DNA from: a bacterium
GTDB taxonomy: Bacteria; Oederibacteriota; JAAXVQ01; JAUVAV01
Assembly: GCA_021108215.1 (NCBI GenBank)
Contig: JAIORK010000049.1
Location: forward strand, 1 to 64,000
Length of the DNA stretch: 64,000 nucleotides
Reading direction: 5' to 3'
Part shown: piece after piece, positions 34,392-43,138 of the stretch
How positions within the stretch are numbered: position 1 is the stretch's first letter
Layout of the letters: every line of letters begins with the position of its first letter
Notes under the pieces: generated by a model
Told to the model about the DNA's origin: nothing
Database searches by the model: none
Seen by the model: only the letters and a program-made list of their open reading frames with translations
Made by a program: the position numbers and the translations under genes

Positions 34392-35245
34392 TCACACTCT
34401 TAACCATTGCTTACAATCAGAGACTTTATACCGAGATGCTGCTCGCCAGTCTGGCACTGGCGGACTGTGCGGATGTGGATTTCGAACTGGTTTTTGTGGA
34501 CAATGGGTCCAACGATGGAACCCGTACTCTGGTGGAAGCGTACCCCTTGAAAAAAAATTCCCATTTCAAAGGATTGACCTATTTTGCGTTTCCTGAAAAC
34601 CAGGGGGTTGCAGCTGCAATTAACCGGGGATTTGATCTGGCTAAAACGACGTTTGTGCTTCAAGCTGATAATGACGTTGTATTTGGCCCTCATAGTTTTT
34701 CAATTCTGGAATCCTGGATGCATCGCCATCCTCGAGGGATGATTTCACCCAACTGGCCGTTTATTCAAAAAAAACTGGGAATGGGTTATTTTGACTCTCC
34801 GAGGGGTATCACCCCTGAAAAGCTTGAAAAACTCGAAAAAACAGGGTTAAAAGCCAAATTAGAGCCCTTCAGAGCCACCGGCTCTTGTTGGATGTGTTCC
34901 AAGGAGTTGTTTTTGACAATTCGGGGATGGGATACAGGATTTAAAAATATCTGTGCTTCAGACGATTTTTTATGGAAAGTCGCTGTTTCCGGTGCCGAGC
35001 GTTTCACAGTCCCTTGTCCGGTCTATCATCCCGGGAAAATCACTCGCGGGAAAATTCCGAAAAGCTCGGAGCAGCAGGAAAAAGATTTACAACGGTTTCA
35101 GGAGAGGTGGCAGGGACATCCTGAGGACAAAAATTGTTTGCGAATGCATCAGCAAACAGCCGGGCTTCAAATGGACCCTGAACCTAAAATATATTTATAC
35201 AAACGATTGTTTAATCAATGGCGTGCGCGACGGAGGCAGGCATGA
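34388..35245 (+). CDS. Family 2 glycosyltransferase
   Basis: A 285-residue protein with a GT-A fold. The N-terminal nucleotide-sugar binding part is ITLLTIAYNQ with VFVDNGSNDGT (residues about 34-45). The metal-binding acidic motif is QADNDVVF near residue 94, and the acceptor-side segment is GWDTGFKNICASDDFLW (about 180-196). No membrane helix is present, so it is a cytoplasmic enzyme adding one sugar. It is coupled by 4-base overlaps to the methyltransferase before it and the EFR1 gene after it. Donor and acceptor are unknown. Confidence 0.8.
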   Translation: MITLLTIAYNQRLYTEMLLASLALADCADVDFELVFVDNGSNDGTRTLVEAYPLKKNSHFKGLTYFAFPENQGVAAAINRGFDLAKTTFVLQADNDVVFGPHSFSILESWMHRHPRGMISPNWPFIQKKLGMGYFDSPRGITPEKLEKLEKTGLKAKLEPFRATGSCWMCSKELFLTIRGWDTGFKNICASDDFLWKVAVSGAERFTVPCPVYHPGKITRGKIPKSSEQQEKDLQRFQERWQGHPEDKNCLRMHQQTAGLQMDPEPKIYLYKRLFNQWRARRRQA

Positions 35246-36063
35246 AAACAGTTCTTTTTTATTATACCGGGACCGGGAATTCGCTGTGGGTTGCCCAACA
35301 AATGGCCGCTGCGCTTACCGATTGCGAGATTTTTTCTATGGCACGGATAAACAGTGATGTCCTGCATGTGCAGGCGGATGCGGTCGGTCTGGTTTTTCCG
35401 GTACACATGTGGGGCATTCCGCAGCCTGTATTGGAATTTATAAAAAAAATACAAGCCGATGATAAACAGTATTACTTTGCTGCCGGGGTCAATGCCGGGC
35501 AGGTTTCCCGGACCCTGGTGCAACTCCAAGAGGTTATGCGGAAAAAGGGAATGCCGTTGTCCGGCGGTCTTGACATTGTGATGCCGTCAAATTATATACC
35601 CTGGGGTGGTCCCGGACCGGTTGCCCGGCAGCAAAAGCAGTATGCGGCGGCAGCGGAAAAAATAATTCAAACTGCCCCGAAAATCAAAGCGCGCCAACCT
35701 TTTGCACTTGAAAGGGGTCCGCTTTGGCAGCGGATTGTTTTTACCTGGATTTATCATCTTTCTTTCAGGCACGTAACACAAATGGATAAAGATTTTTGGG
35801 TGGATGATCAATGCACTCAATGTGGACTATGTGAAAAAGTCTGTCCTGCACAAAATATTCAAATGGTCAATGGCAAGCCGGTGTGGCAACATCGCTGCGA
35901 ACAGTGTTTGGCATGTATTCAATGGTGTCCGCAGACCGCAATCCAGAAGGGAAAGAAAACCCCGGTGTATGAACGCTATCACCATCCTGCCATCAAACTG
36001 ACTGAAATCATAGCCGGTATATCGTCCCAACGGTATTCGGGCAAAGGGATTGACCCTCAGTAG
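35242..36063 (+). CDS. EFR1-type protein: flavodoxin-like domain fused to 2[4Fe-4S] ferredoxin
   Basis: A 273-residue protein. ATG 35242 is preferred over an in-frame ATG at 35218 because GGAGG (35232-35236) lies five bases before it and it gives the ATGA overlap with the GT2 gene. The N-terminal part is flavodoxin-like: YYTGTGNSLWVA is the FMN phosphate loop, then GLVFPVHMWG. The C-terminal part has two four-cysteine clusters, CTQCGLCEKVCP and CEQCLACIQWCP, for two [4Fe-4S] centres. Family members (EFR1) are electron carriers with mostly unknown partners. Why it sits with a glycosyltransferase is not clear. Confidence 0.8.
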   Translation: MKTVLFYYTGTGNSLWVAQQMAAALTDCEIFSMARINSDVLHVQADAVGLVFPVHMWGIPQPVLEFIKKIQADDKQYYFAAGVNAGQVSRTLVQLQEVMRKKGMPLSGGLDIVMPSNYIPWGGPGPVARQQKQYAAAAEKIIQTAPKIKARQPFALERGPLWQRIVFTWIYHLSFRHVTQMDKDFWVDDQCTQCGLCEKVCPAQNIQMVNGKPVWQHRCEQCLACIQWCPQTAIQKGKKTPVYERYHHPAIKLTEIIAGISSQRYSGKGIDPQ

Positions 36064-36108
36064 CATCAATGGAATCTGGAATATACGGATTCGGTTGAAG
36101 GAGGATTG

Positions 36109-36162
36109 ATGATCGGACTGTGCATGTCAACCGAACTCAGAGGATTTTTTAAGAGATGTTAA
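36109..36162 (+). CDS. Possible 17-residue small ORF
   Basis: ATG 36109 has a near-perfect ribosome-binding site (AAGGAGG, ending 36105) and encodes MIGLCMSTELRGFFKRC before TAA. It lies in the gap between the EFR1 gene and a membrane protein. It could be a small peptide or leader, or chance; there is nothing else to support it. Confidence 0.2.
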   Translation: MIGLCMSTELRGFFKRC

Positions 36163-36252
36163 AAGCAGTTGTTGGTTTTAAAAAAAAGTTGTCTTTATTT
36201 TTTGCCACAGAGAACTTCTGTGCGTTCATAAAATATTGCTTAGGAGGTTGGC

Positions 36253-36624
36253 ATGGCGCGTGAGATCAAAGATGTACAAAATTATCAAGATCGCTTACTC
36301 AAGTTGATTCCCACTGAAATTATCGGGGCGTATCTTTTTTTACAGGGTGTTGTTCCTACGGAACATGCCAGATGGGGGACCACGGTGATTGCCCTGATCC
36401 TCTGTATCATGACACCGTTTTACTTAAAACGCATTCAAAATGTCAACCGCATATCACAACGCGTGGTCACCACGATTTCGTTTATTGTGTGGGTCTATTC
36501 CTTGGGGGGGCCATTTTTCTTATGGGGTGTGTATGAGGCATGGATTGGTTCGGCATTGCTCGTCCTTTGGACCATGACGGTTCCTTTGTTGGTGAATCCG
36601 AAACCCAAGGTCCAGCCGGCTTGA
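36253..36624 (+). CDS. Small four-helix membrane protein of unknown function
   Basis: A 123-residue protein with TAGGAGG ten bases before the ATG. After a charged N-terminus (AREIKDVQNYQDRLLKLIPTE) it has about four hydrophobic helices: IIGAYLFLQGVV, TVIALILCIMTPFYL, VVTTISFIVWVYSLGGPFFLW and WIGSALLVLWTMTVPLLV. I do not recognise the family. It stands alone between the EFR1 gene and a PilZ gene. Confidence 0.6.
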   Translation: MAREIKDVQNYQDRLLKLIPTEIIGAYLFLQGVVPTEHARWGTTVIALILCIMTPFYLKRIQNVNRISQRVVTTISFIVWVYSLGGPFFLWGVYEAWIGSALLVLWTMTVPLLVNPKPKVQPA

Positions 36625-36837
36625 TGTGAACTGAATGATAATTACAGTCAAATATTCTCGTGCGTGATGATCTTGTTTTTTTGATTTTGTTTTGCAGCGC
36701 GATGTCCATGCTTGTTTCGATCGGAATGCCTCCGTAAATTGCGTATGGAAAAAATGGTCAAAAACGCTTGCGCTTTATTAAAATCGGGATCTAAAATAGA
36801 GTATGTTTTGATTATCATCCGGGAGGGGGTGGACCCG

Positions 36838-37248
36838 ATGCCGGAGCAGCAGCTGAACAAAAGAGGAGATAATCACCGGCGCTTTCCACGTTTTCGACTC
36901 GGCGTACCTGTTCAATACAAATTTTTAGAGCAAGGGGATCTGTACCGCGCGTTGGAATCACACACTGAAAATTTCAGTGCAAAGGGTACTGCATTTTTGA
37001 CAGATCGAAGAATTCATTCCCGGAAACATATCTTGTTAACGCTTTATCTTCCTTCCGGCGACCATTATAAACGCAATCTGAAAAAAGCTTATCCGGAAGA
37101 AAATTTATTGCCGGTTATTATTTTTTCCGAGGTTGCCTGGTGCAGGCGAAAAAACCAACGGCATTTTGAAATCGGGGTGGAATTTTTAGCGGTTGAACCG
37201 GAACACGTTCATCGCTTTGAATCATTTCTTTTCCATGCACTTGCATAA
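36838..37248 (+). CDS. PilZ domain protein 1
   Basis: A 136-residue protein. ATG 36838 is chosen because GGGAGGGGG (36821-36829) lies eight bases before it; an in-frame start at 36712 lacks a site and adds a basic tail that does not fit the domain. The PilZ c-di-GMP motif is visible: RRFPRFRLGVPV (RxxxR) and, about 40 residues on, ENFSAKGTAF (D/NxSxxG, with Asn for Asp). The domain fills the whole protein, so it is probably a c-di-GMP receptor acting through a partner. It is similar along its length to PilZ protein 2 (shared LYLPS, VAWCR/IVWCR and GVEF/GIQF). Confidence 0.75.
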   Translation: MPEQQLNKRGDNHRRFPRFRLGVPVQYKFLEQGDLYRALESHTENFSAKGTAFLTDRRIHSRKHILLTLYLPSGDHYKRNLKKAYPEENLLPVIIFSEVAWCRRKNQRHFEIGVEFLAVEPEHVHRFESFLFHALA

Positions 37249-37611
37249 GAATACCACAGGCAGGCTGCCCATTGGTGAAGCGCGGATACGATAAAATTAT
37301 TTTTTCAAGAAAGGTTTGCCTTGTATGCATACGCGGTTTTGATCTTGTGAGTGGTTACGGCGATGATCTGTTTAGCCCAGTTGGTTTTTTCAGAACATCC
37401 TAAAAGATGAACAAGTGCGGTAATCCGCTTTGTCATGTTTTTTTGAGCACTGCGGGGCCGTTGCATGGAATCCTCGCGGTGATTTTATTATTTAGTGTCA
37501 TTTGCGTATGATCGACAGTCGTATCCACAAACTGAATTGAAATCTTTCACTTGACTTTTATACTTGGTTTGATTTATTTGATATGGAGAGACGAAACAAG
37601 GAAAGGTGACG
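37249..37611. other. Intergenic region with a repeat fragment and weak promoter
   Basis: About 360 bases without a gene. Positions 37250-37275 (CCACAGGCAGGCTGCCCATTGG) look like a decayed piece of the dispersed repeat in reverse. TTGACT at 37551-37556 followed by an AT-rich -10 region (TTATTTGATAT, 37574-37584) may be the promoter of the next gene. Nothing else is seen. Confidence 0.35.
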
Positions 37612-38115
37612 ATGGACATTATGCCGGATGCAATTGAACAACAAAAAGAACTGAAAATAATCGGAATGACAGTCGAGGTGGAAAGTGCACCGGTGGACGC
37701 GTATAAATGCATCCGGGTACTTTGGAAGACGTTCAATGCCAATTTGTGGAAAATCAGCAACCGGGTGAATTCGGAAGCATGGAATAAATTCGGTGTTTCC
37801 TACAACCGTCAACCCGGAGACAAATTCACCTATTTCGCCGGGGTCGAAGTGGAAGCACTTGATAGCATTCCCGAAGGCATGGCCGGTAAGCAGATCCCGG
37901 CGGTTGCCTGTGCACGCTTTTCACATAAAGGTGATGTAAAAAAAATCAACGAGACAATTTTTAGTATTTTTAATCATTGGCTGCCTGATTCAGGATACAA
38001 TGTTGTGCCGGGATGGCAGTGCGGCATTGATTATTATGAGAAATATGACAAACGGTTTAAATGGTCTGAAGCGGACTCTGTCATTGATGTTTTTCTACCG
38101 GTGGTGAAAAAGTAA
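37612..38115 (+). CDS. GyrI-like/AraC-effector-binding domain protein
   Basis: A 167-residue protein if started at ATG 37612, which has AGG (37604-37606) at five bases; GTG 37606 is the alternative. It is a stand-alone GyrI-like small-molecule binding domain: an N-terminal strand (ELKIIGMTVEVES), a central FTYFAGVEVEALDSIPEGM, IPAVACARFSHKGDV and the C-terminal CGIDYYEKYD...VIDVFLPV. This matches the family pattern in which a central Glu faces the ligand pocket. No DNA-binding domain is attached, so it may bind a drug-like or metabolite ligand on its own. Confidence 0.75.
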   Translation: MDIMPDAIEQQKELKIIGMTVEVESAPVDAYKCIRVLWKTFNANLWKISNRVNSEAWNKFGVSYNRQPGDKFTYFAGVEVEALDSIPEGMAGKQIPAVACARFSHKGDVKKINETIFSIFNHWLPDSGYNVVPGWQCGIDYYEKYDKRFKWSEADSVIDVFLPVVKK

Positions 38116-38139
38116 GCAATTATTTTACCGTATTTACGT

Positions 38140-38244
38140 TTTATCGTGCTAGCGCGAACACGATGGACAGCCTGCCCGGCGTACTTGTCCAGCTTGCCCC
38201 GCGTATGCGGGGGCGCATGCCGGGTAAGCCCGTGGATTTTTATC
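38140..38244. repeat. Dispersed palindromic repeat, full copy
   Basis: It has three modules. The head is ATCGTGCTAGCGCGAACACGATGG (stem ATCGTG/CACGAT). The middle is GCCTGCCCGGCGTACTTGTC then CCCCGCGTATGCGGGG. The tail is GCCGGGTAAGCCCGTGG then ATTTTTATC. It sits between convergent genes, where it may also end transcription. Confidence 0.75.
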
Positions 38245-38279
38245 AATGGGTGCCCGGCATGAATATGACCTGTAGATTT

Positions 38280-38651
38280 TTATTTTTTCAGGAATGAAAA
38301 AAATCCCCCGCCGGGTTTTTTCGGCAACCTATCCGTTAAAAACATTTTAAGTGTCGTGCATTTGCCGTTTTGCCACGGCCACAACATTGCCACGATCATG
38401 GATTGATCGTGATCTTGTTTGAATAAGCATTGCTCCTTTTGGATGCCGCCATAATTTTTAGCGATTTGTTTGGCTTCCTTGGGGGCGGACTGTCCGGGTG
38501 CTTTTAAAGGTGCGCCCAGCAGCGATTCGAGTGTTTCCAGCCACTGGGCGGTATCTCGGGTATAAAAAACCAGATCAAGACAGTCTGCTTCGATTTTCCG
38601 CTCTTCCTGTTTTTTCAAGGACTTCAATTTGGCATAAATATCTTTTAGCAT
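38280..38651 (-). CDS. Conserved-looking small protein of unknown function downstream of glnS
   Basis: A 123-residue, basic, soluble protein that starts 11 bases after the glnS stop codon, so the two are probably cotranscribed. The N-terminal half is a charged helix (LKDIYAKLKSLKKQEERKIEAD) followed by CLDLVFYTRDTAQWLETLESLLG. The C-terminal half has SMIVAMLWPWQNGKCTTLKMF. It ends in a Gly- and Lys-rich tail. I do not recognise the family and do not infer a function from the neighbour. Confidence 0.6.
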   Translation of the reverse strand: MLKDIYAKLKSLKKQEERKIEADCLDLVFYTRDTAQWLETLESLLGAPLKAPGQSAPKEAKQIAKNYGGIQKEQCLFKQDHDQSMIVAMLWPWQNGKCTTLKMFLTDRLPKKPGGGFFSFLKK

Positions 38652-38662
38652 AATGTTTTCCT

Positions 38663-40378
38663 TTAGGGTTTGGTTTGCACTTTTGCCCAGGTATCCCTCA
38701 GGCCGGTTGTTCGATTAAACACCGGTTCGTCCGGTTGGGTGTCCGGGTCGACACAGAAATATCCGTGTCTTAAAAATTGCAGTTGTGTTCCGGGTACGGC
38801 CTGCTTCAGGCAGGGTTCAACCTTGCATTGTGTCAGACGGACAAGGGAATCAGGATTAAGGTTCGACCGGAAATTCTCGCCGTCTGCGGTGTCATTGGGA
38901 TTGGGTTTGGTAAACAGATAATCATAGAGCCGGACCTCAGCATCCACGGCATGTTGAGTAGAGACCCAGTGTAAGGTACCCTTGACCCGGCGTCCATCGG
39001 GTGTGCCGCCGCCGCGTGATTCAGGGTCATACGTGCAATGTAATTCCAGAATTTTACCGGATTGTTGATCTTTTATAATGTCCGTACACGTGATGTAGTA
39101 CGCATGCTTAAGTCGCACTTCTTTGCCGGGTGCCAGCCGGAAATATTTTTTAGAAGGATTTTCCTGGAAATCTTCCTGTTCAATATATAACTCCCTGGAA
39201 AAGGGGACCTTGCGGCTGTCTGTTTGAGGATCTTCAGGATTATTGATGGCATCAAATTCTTCAGTTTGTCCTTCAGGATAATTTGTGATAATGATCTTTA
39301 GCGGTCGTAACACTGCCATGACCCGTTGAGAATGGCGATTGAGGTCCTGGCGGAGTTCGTATTCCAGCATCCCAACATCCACGACACTATTGGTTTTATC
39401 CACACCAATGCGATTGCAAAAATTACGAATTGACTCCGGTGTATAACCACGCCGCCGCAAGCCTGAAAGGGTAGGCATACGCGGGTCATCCCAGCCATTG
39501 ACACTGTTTTCTTGGACCAACTGGAGAAGTTTACGCTTGCTTAAAAGGGTGTAGGTAAGTTCGAGACGGGCAAACTCAATTTGCTGCGGATGACAGTCAA
39601 TGGTGATGTTATCCAATACCCAATCATAGAGGGGACGGTGGTCCTCAAATTCCAGGGTACAGAGGGAATGCGTGATTTTTTCCAGGGCATCTGAGATACA
39701 ATGTGCAAAATCATACATGGGATAGATGCACCAGGTATCCCCGGTTCTGGGGTGGCGGGATTTGCGGATACGGTAGAGTGCAGGGTCCCGCATATTCATA
39801 TTAGGATGTGACATATCAATTTTGGCACGCAAAACGCAGGCGCCTTCATCGAAATGTCCCAGACGCATTTTTTCAAATAATTCGAGGTTTTCCGCAATGG
39901 GGCGGTCCCGGAAGGGGCTGTTTTTACCGGGTGATGTCAGGGTTCCGCGGTATTCCCGAATTTGATCAGCGGTGAGTTGACAGACATACGCGTTGCCTTT
40001 TTGAATCAGCTCGCCGGCATAGCGATAAAAGGAGGCATAATAATCCGAAGCATAATAGGTGTGTTCCTTCCAATTGAACCCGAGCCATTTGACGTCTTTT
40101 ACAATTGAATCAATATATTCCTGCTCTTCTTTTTCAGGGTTAGTGTCATCAAAACGCAGATGACAGCACCCTCCGAAATCTTCAGCAATGCCGAAATTAA
40201 GATTGATGGATTTGGCATGTCCGATATGAAGATAGCCATTGGGTTCCGGCGGGAAACGCGTTTCCACCCGTCCCGCGTTTTTATTTGCCTGCACATCCCG
40301 GGTAACAATTTTTCGGATGAAATCCAAAGATTTTGTCGGTCCGGGCGCTGCGTTGTTATCCATCTCCTGCATGTTCAA
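38663..40378 (-). CDS. glnS: Glutaminyl-tRNA synthetase
   Basis: A 571-residue class I synthetase that charges tRNA-Gln with glutamine. [16 protein letters not shown] (residues 42-57) carries the HIGH motif, and LLSKRKL (near residue 277) is the KMSKS equivalent typical of GlnRS. The length and the C-terminal beta-barrel half ([14 protein letters not shown] ending) fit bacterial GlnRS. AGGAG lies eight bases before the ATG. A direct GlnRS means the cell need not rely on the GatCAB route for Gln-tRNA. It is likely in an operon with the small gene that follows. Confidence 0.95.
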   Translation of the reverse strand: MNMQEMDNNAAPGPTKSLDFIRKIVTRDVQANKNAGRVETRFPPEPNGYLHIGHAKSINLNFGIAEDFGGCCHLRFDDTNPEKEEQEYIDSIVKDVKWLGFNWKEHTYYASDYYASFYRYAGELIQKGNAYVCQLTADQIREYRGTLTSPGKNSPFRDRPIAENLELFEKMRLGHFDEGACVLRAKIDMSHPNMNMRDPALYRIRKSRHPRTGDTWCIYPMYDFAHCISDALEKITHSLCTLEFEDHRPLYDWVLDNITIDCHPQQIEFARLELTYTLLSKRKLLQLVQENSVNGWDDPRMPTLSGLRRRGYTPESIRNFCNRIGVDKTNSVVDVGMLEYELRQDLNRHSQRVMAVLRPLKIIITNYPEGQTEEFDAINNPEDPQTDSRKVPFSRELYIEQEDFQENPSKKYFRLAPGKEVRLKHAYYITCTDIIKDQQSGKILELHCTYDPESRGGGTPDGRRVKGTLHWVSTQHAVDAEVRLYDYLFTKPNPNDTADGENFRSNLNPDSLVRLTQCKVEPCLKQAVPGTQLQFLRHGYFCVDPDTQPDEPVFNRTTGLRDTWAKVQTKP

Positions 40379-40554
40379 ACTCCTCTGATGAAATGATGGA
40401 CCATTATAGGGATTTGGGCTTGTAAAGTAAAGGCAATGCTGCGAGGACTGTGGATGTCATTTTCATTTTTTCATGTACTCTTATAAAGAGTTTTAGTATA
40501 ACTGAAGACAAATCAGTACCCATGAAAAAAGGAAACCAACATCCCGGAGGTGTT

Positions 40555-41163
40555 ATGCAGGTTTTGGTGGTTTTGGCTCATCCTGACGAAAAAAGCTTTA
40601 ATCACGCTATTGCCAAGACTGTTATCAATTGTTTGGAAAAAAACACCCACACGGTTCGGTTTCACGATTTGTATGCAGAAAATTTTGATCCGCTATTACC
40701 GGAACAAAAATTGGGAACCAATGCCCAATTGGATGAATTGATGGCAGAGCATTGTGAACATCTTGTACATGCCGAGGGGATGGTGATTATTCATCCCAAT
40801 TGGTGGGGCCAACCTCCTGCTATCATGAAGGAGTGGATTGACAGGATTTTTCGGCCCAAAACAGCCTACCAGTTTCTTCCCGGCGACGATGGCGAAGGTG
40901 TTCCCGACGGGCTGCTCAAGGCGAAAAATGCCTTTGTGATCAACACATCCAATACACCGGAAGACCGGGAAATTCATCTGTTCGGTGATACCCTGCAAAT
41001 TCTTTGGAAAAAATGTATTTTAGAATTTTGCGGGATCAAATCATTTAAACGTAAAATATTACGCGTGATTGTCACCAGCACATATAAACAACGTGAGCGC
41101 TGGCTGGCGGAGATCGACCAGGATATTCAAAATTTATTTCCGAGTCAATCTTGTCCGAATTAA
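40555..41163 (+). CDS. Flavodoxin-fold NAD(P)H dehydrogenase (quinone) family protein
   Basis: A 202-residue protein. ATG 40555 follows GGAGG (40546-40550); an upstream in-frame start at 40450 lacks a site. The fold is Flavodoxin_2: MQVLVVLAHPDEKSFNHAIA is the FMN-phosphate region, IIHPNWWGQPPAIMKEWIDR is the hallmark of MdaB/KefF-type quinone reductases, and a flavin-contacting segment FVINTSNTPEDRE follows. It probably reduces quinones or similar electrophiles with NAD(P)H. It is transcribed away from glnS. Confidence 0.8.
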   Translation: MQVLVVLAHPDEKSFNHAIAKTVINCLEKNTHTVRFHDLYAENFDPLLPEQKLGTNAQLDELMAEHCEHLVHAEGMVIIHPNWWGQPPAIMKEWIDRIFRPKTAYQFLPGDDGEGVPDGLLKAKNAFVINTSNTPEDREIHLFGDTLQILWKKCILEFCGIKSFKRKILRVIVTSTYKQRERWLAEIDQDIQNLFPSQSCPN

Positions 41164-41308
41164 AAAACACAGCAGCTGGTCCGATCACATGAAACAGGAT
41201 GCCTGATTAATTTGGACGGTAGTATTTCCGAATAATTAATAAAAATCCGCAGGCGCATAGCGCCCCAAAAAAATAATATCCATCAGGTCGGGGCTGTGCG
41301 GAAAATAA

Positions 41309-41860
41309 TCAAAGCAGGTTCTGCAGGGAAGGTTTTAGGACGGCTTTGACAACTGAGAGTGCGATGATTCCGATGAGGACAATACTGATTGTTTGGAAGG
41401 AAATATCTTGAATCGCCATGCCAAAGGCAAGCCCCGCAGCAGGCGGGTGTTCCGTGTTCGTAATCACCATGATGAAAATCGCCAATCCAACAGCCAGGGC
41501 AGCCATGACAATATGTATATTATTATGTAAAAAAGAGATATTCACCAGAATACGGTAGTGTTCAATAAGCTGGCAGCCAAGTCCGGAAAGCGTTCCCACA
41601 AAATAACCGCCAATGAGAAATCGTGGCTTGGAGACTTGGGCATGCGGCATGGTAAACGCGATGAATGAACTTGCGCCCAGCGCGGAGATTAAGACTGCAT
41701 TGGACTCAATGTCCAGAAAAAGCAAGATAACAAAAATAGCCATGGTCGCAAGAATACACTGTGAGATATAACTTGCCTTATTTTTGGAAAATTTTTCGTC
41801 AAAATATTCCATCTTACTTGAATTGAATCGTTTTTTTACTGTTGAATCGCTCACTTCCAT
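41309..41860 (-). CDS. HPP family integral membrane protein
   Basis: A 183-residue protein if started at ATG 41860 (AGGAG ten bases upstream); the longer form from TTG 41896 has no good site. About four hydrophobic helices follow a charged N-terminus. The family motif TEHPPAAGLAFG is present, with SALGASSFIAFTMPHAQVSKPR earlier, another typical HPP segment. Some members have been linked to nitrite transport, in plants and cyanobacteria; the substrate here is unknown. Confidence 0.8.
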   Translation of the reverse strand: MEVSDSTVKKRFNSSKMEYFDEKFSKNKASYISQCILATMAIFVILLFLDIESNAVLISALGASSFIAFTMPHAQVSKPRFLIGGYFVGTLSGLGCQLIEHYRILVNISFLHNNIHIVMAALAVGLAIFIMVITNTEHPPAAGLAFGMAIQDISFQTISIVLIGIIALSVVKAVLKPSLQNLL

Positions 41861-41959
41861 GCTGTGTAAACTCCTGTTTGAAAATGCTGTAATCAATGAT
41901 CACTATTAGTAACGGCACCACTACAAGAGATTCAACAGCAAAAGTGCTTAAAAACCGAA

Positions 41960-42358
41960 TTATTGCAATCTCTGCAACTGTTGGAGCAGGGCAGGATGCA
42001 AACGCCTTAAGGACTGTTTTTTAAGGTCAAAGCAGACCATGGTTATTGCACTTTTAAGCACGACATCTGCGCCGCGCATAACCGTATAATCAAAAATAAA
42101 CGATACCTTTTTAATTTCGTTAACGCGCATTTCAATAATGAGATGATCACCAAATAGGATGGGTTTTTTATAGTCTGTGAGTACTTTGGAAGGGAAAAAC
42201 GTTACCCCTTCTTTTTCAACAAAATTCAGAAAGTTACCGAAATGCTTATCAAACCAGGAAACCCGGCACCATTCCAACCACTCTAAGGGTCGGGCATAAT
42301 AAACTTGTTTTGTGACGTCGGTATCACTTAATCGAACTGTATGGTGAAATTGAAACAT
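41960..42358 (-). CDS. Hot-dog-fold acyl-CoA thioesterase (4-hydroxybenzoyl-CoA type)
   Basis: A 132-residue protein with AAGGAGG eight bases before the ATG. The signature region is RLSDTDVTKQVYYARPLEWLEWCR, close to the family pattern in which the Asp after DT is catalytic and a Tyr-Tyr helix follows. Then come GDHLIIEMRV and the C-terminal strand AITMVCFDLKKQSLRRL. Members hydrolyse short or aromatic acyl-CoA esters. The Gly usually after DTDA is Thr-Lys here, a mild deviation. Confidence 0.8.
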   Translation of the reverse strand: MFQFHHTVRLSDTDVTKQVYYARPLEWLEWCRVSWFDKHFGNFLNFVEKEGVTFFPSKVLTDYKKPILFGDHLIIEMRVNEIKKVSFIFDYTVMRGADVVLKSAITMVCFDLKKQSLRRLHPALLQQLQRLQ

Positions 42359-42372
42359 AGTCGCATCCTCCT

Positions 42373-42430
42373 TTTATCGTGCCAGCGCGAACACAATGGG
42401 CAACGCCGGGTAAGCCTGTGGATTTTTATC
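42373..42430. repeat. Dispersed palindromic repeat, short copy lacking the middle module
   Basis: The head (TTTATCGTGCCAGCGCGAACACAATGGGC) is joined directly to the tail (AACGCCGGGTAAGCCTGTGG, then ATTTTTATC). It looks like an internal deletion of the copy at 38140. It lies between two divergent genes; the rest of the gap up to 42682 shows no gene with a ribosome-binding site. Confidence 0.7.
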
Positions 42431-42682
42431 GTTAACCTATTTTGCAGCAAAGCGGTTGGTTATGAAAGAAAAAAACAGCATGCGAGTCTTGCGGATCATC
42501 TTAAAGTATGGTTTGATAGTAGAAGCTCGGTGGAATACTGTTTAAAGTATTCGATGCTTTATGGGTCGCAAAAAACTTTAAGAAATTCATAAAAATGATG
42601 GGATTATTATAATTAAAGAGCACACTTTGCTCGGGATTGATGTGGTTTTGGTGATACTTGCTAAAACCTGAAAGGTTGACAG

Positions 42683-43105
42683 ATGGAAAAAATAGGCGAA
42701 GTCAAGGTTGAAAACCGGAAATATCCTCGAATAAATTTTAAGTTGGCTGTCCATTACGCGCCGGTTGAAAAAGGCGCAATTCCCAAACCGGTTAAAAGTA
42801 ATGCGGAGGATATGGGGGCCGGGGGGATGGCCATGCAGAGCCGGGAATTTATTGAACCGGGTAATTATGTTACACTCAATTTATATTTACCTTCATTTGA
42901 AAATTTACAATTTTTGGATAAATTTTCAGATTTTCCCGTAAATGACTGTATAGCGATAACTATTTTATCTAAGATTGTATGGTGTCGAAAGATGAAGGCC
43001 GAGGGCTATTTGGTAGGGATTCAATTTTGTGACATAGACCCTCAGAAGAAGAAGCTGCTCAAGCATTTTTTAGTTGAATATGAAATGGATGAACCGCTGG
43101 AATAA
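42683..43105 (+). CDS. PilZ domain protein 2
   Basis: A 140-residue single-domain protein with GAAAGG upstream of the ATG. The c-di-GMP motif is NRKYPRINFKLAV (RxxxR) and AEDMGAGGMAM (DxxxxG form of DxSxxG, with Gly replacing Ser). The C-terminal part (LNLYLPSFENL, IVWCRKM, LVGIQFCDID, then a Lys-rich helix) closely follows PilZ protein 1, so they are paralogues. The changed DxSxxG could weaken binding. Confidence 0.7.
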   Translation: MEKIGEVKVENRKYPRINFKLAVHYAPVEKGAIPKPVKSNAEDMGAGGMAMQSREFIEPGNYVTLNLYLPSFENLQFLDKFSDFPVNDCIAITILSKIVWCRKMKAEGYLVGIQFCDIDPQKKKLLKHFLVEYEMDEPLE

Positions 43106-43138
43106 TGGGATGTTACGCGCCTGTGGATATTTATTAAT

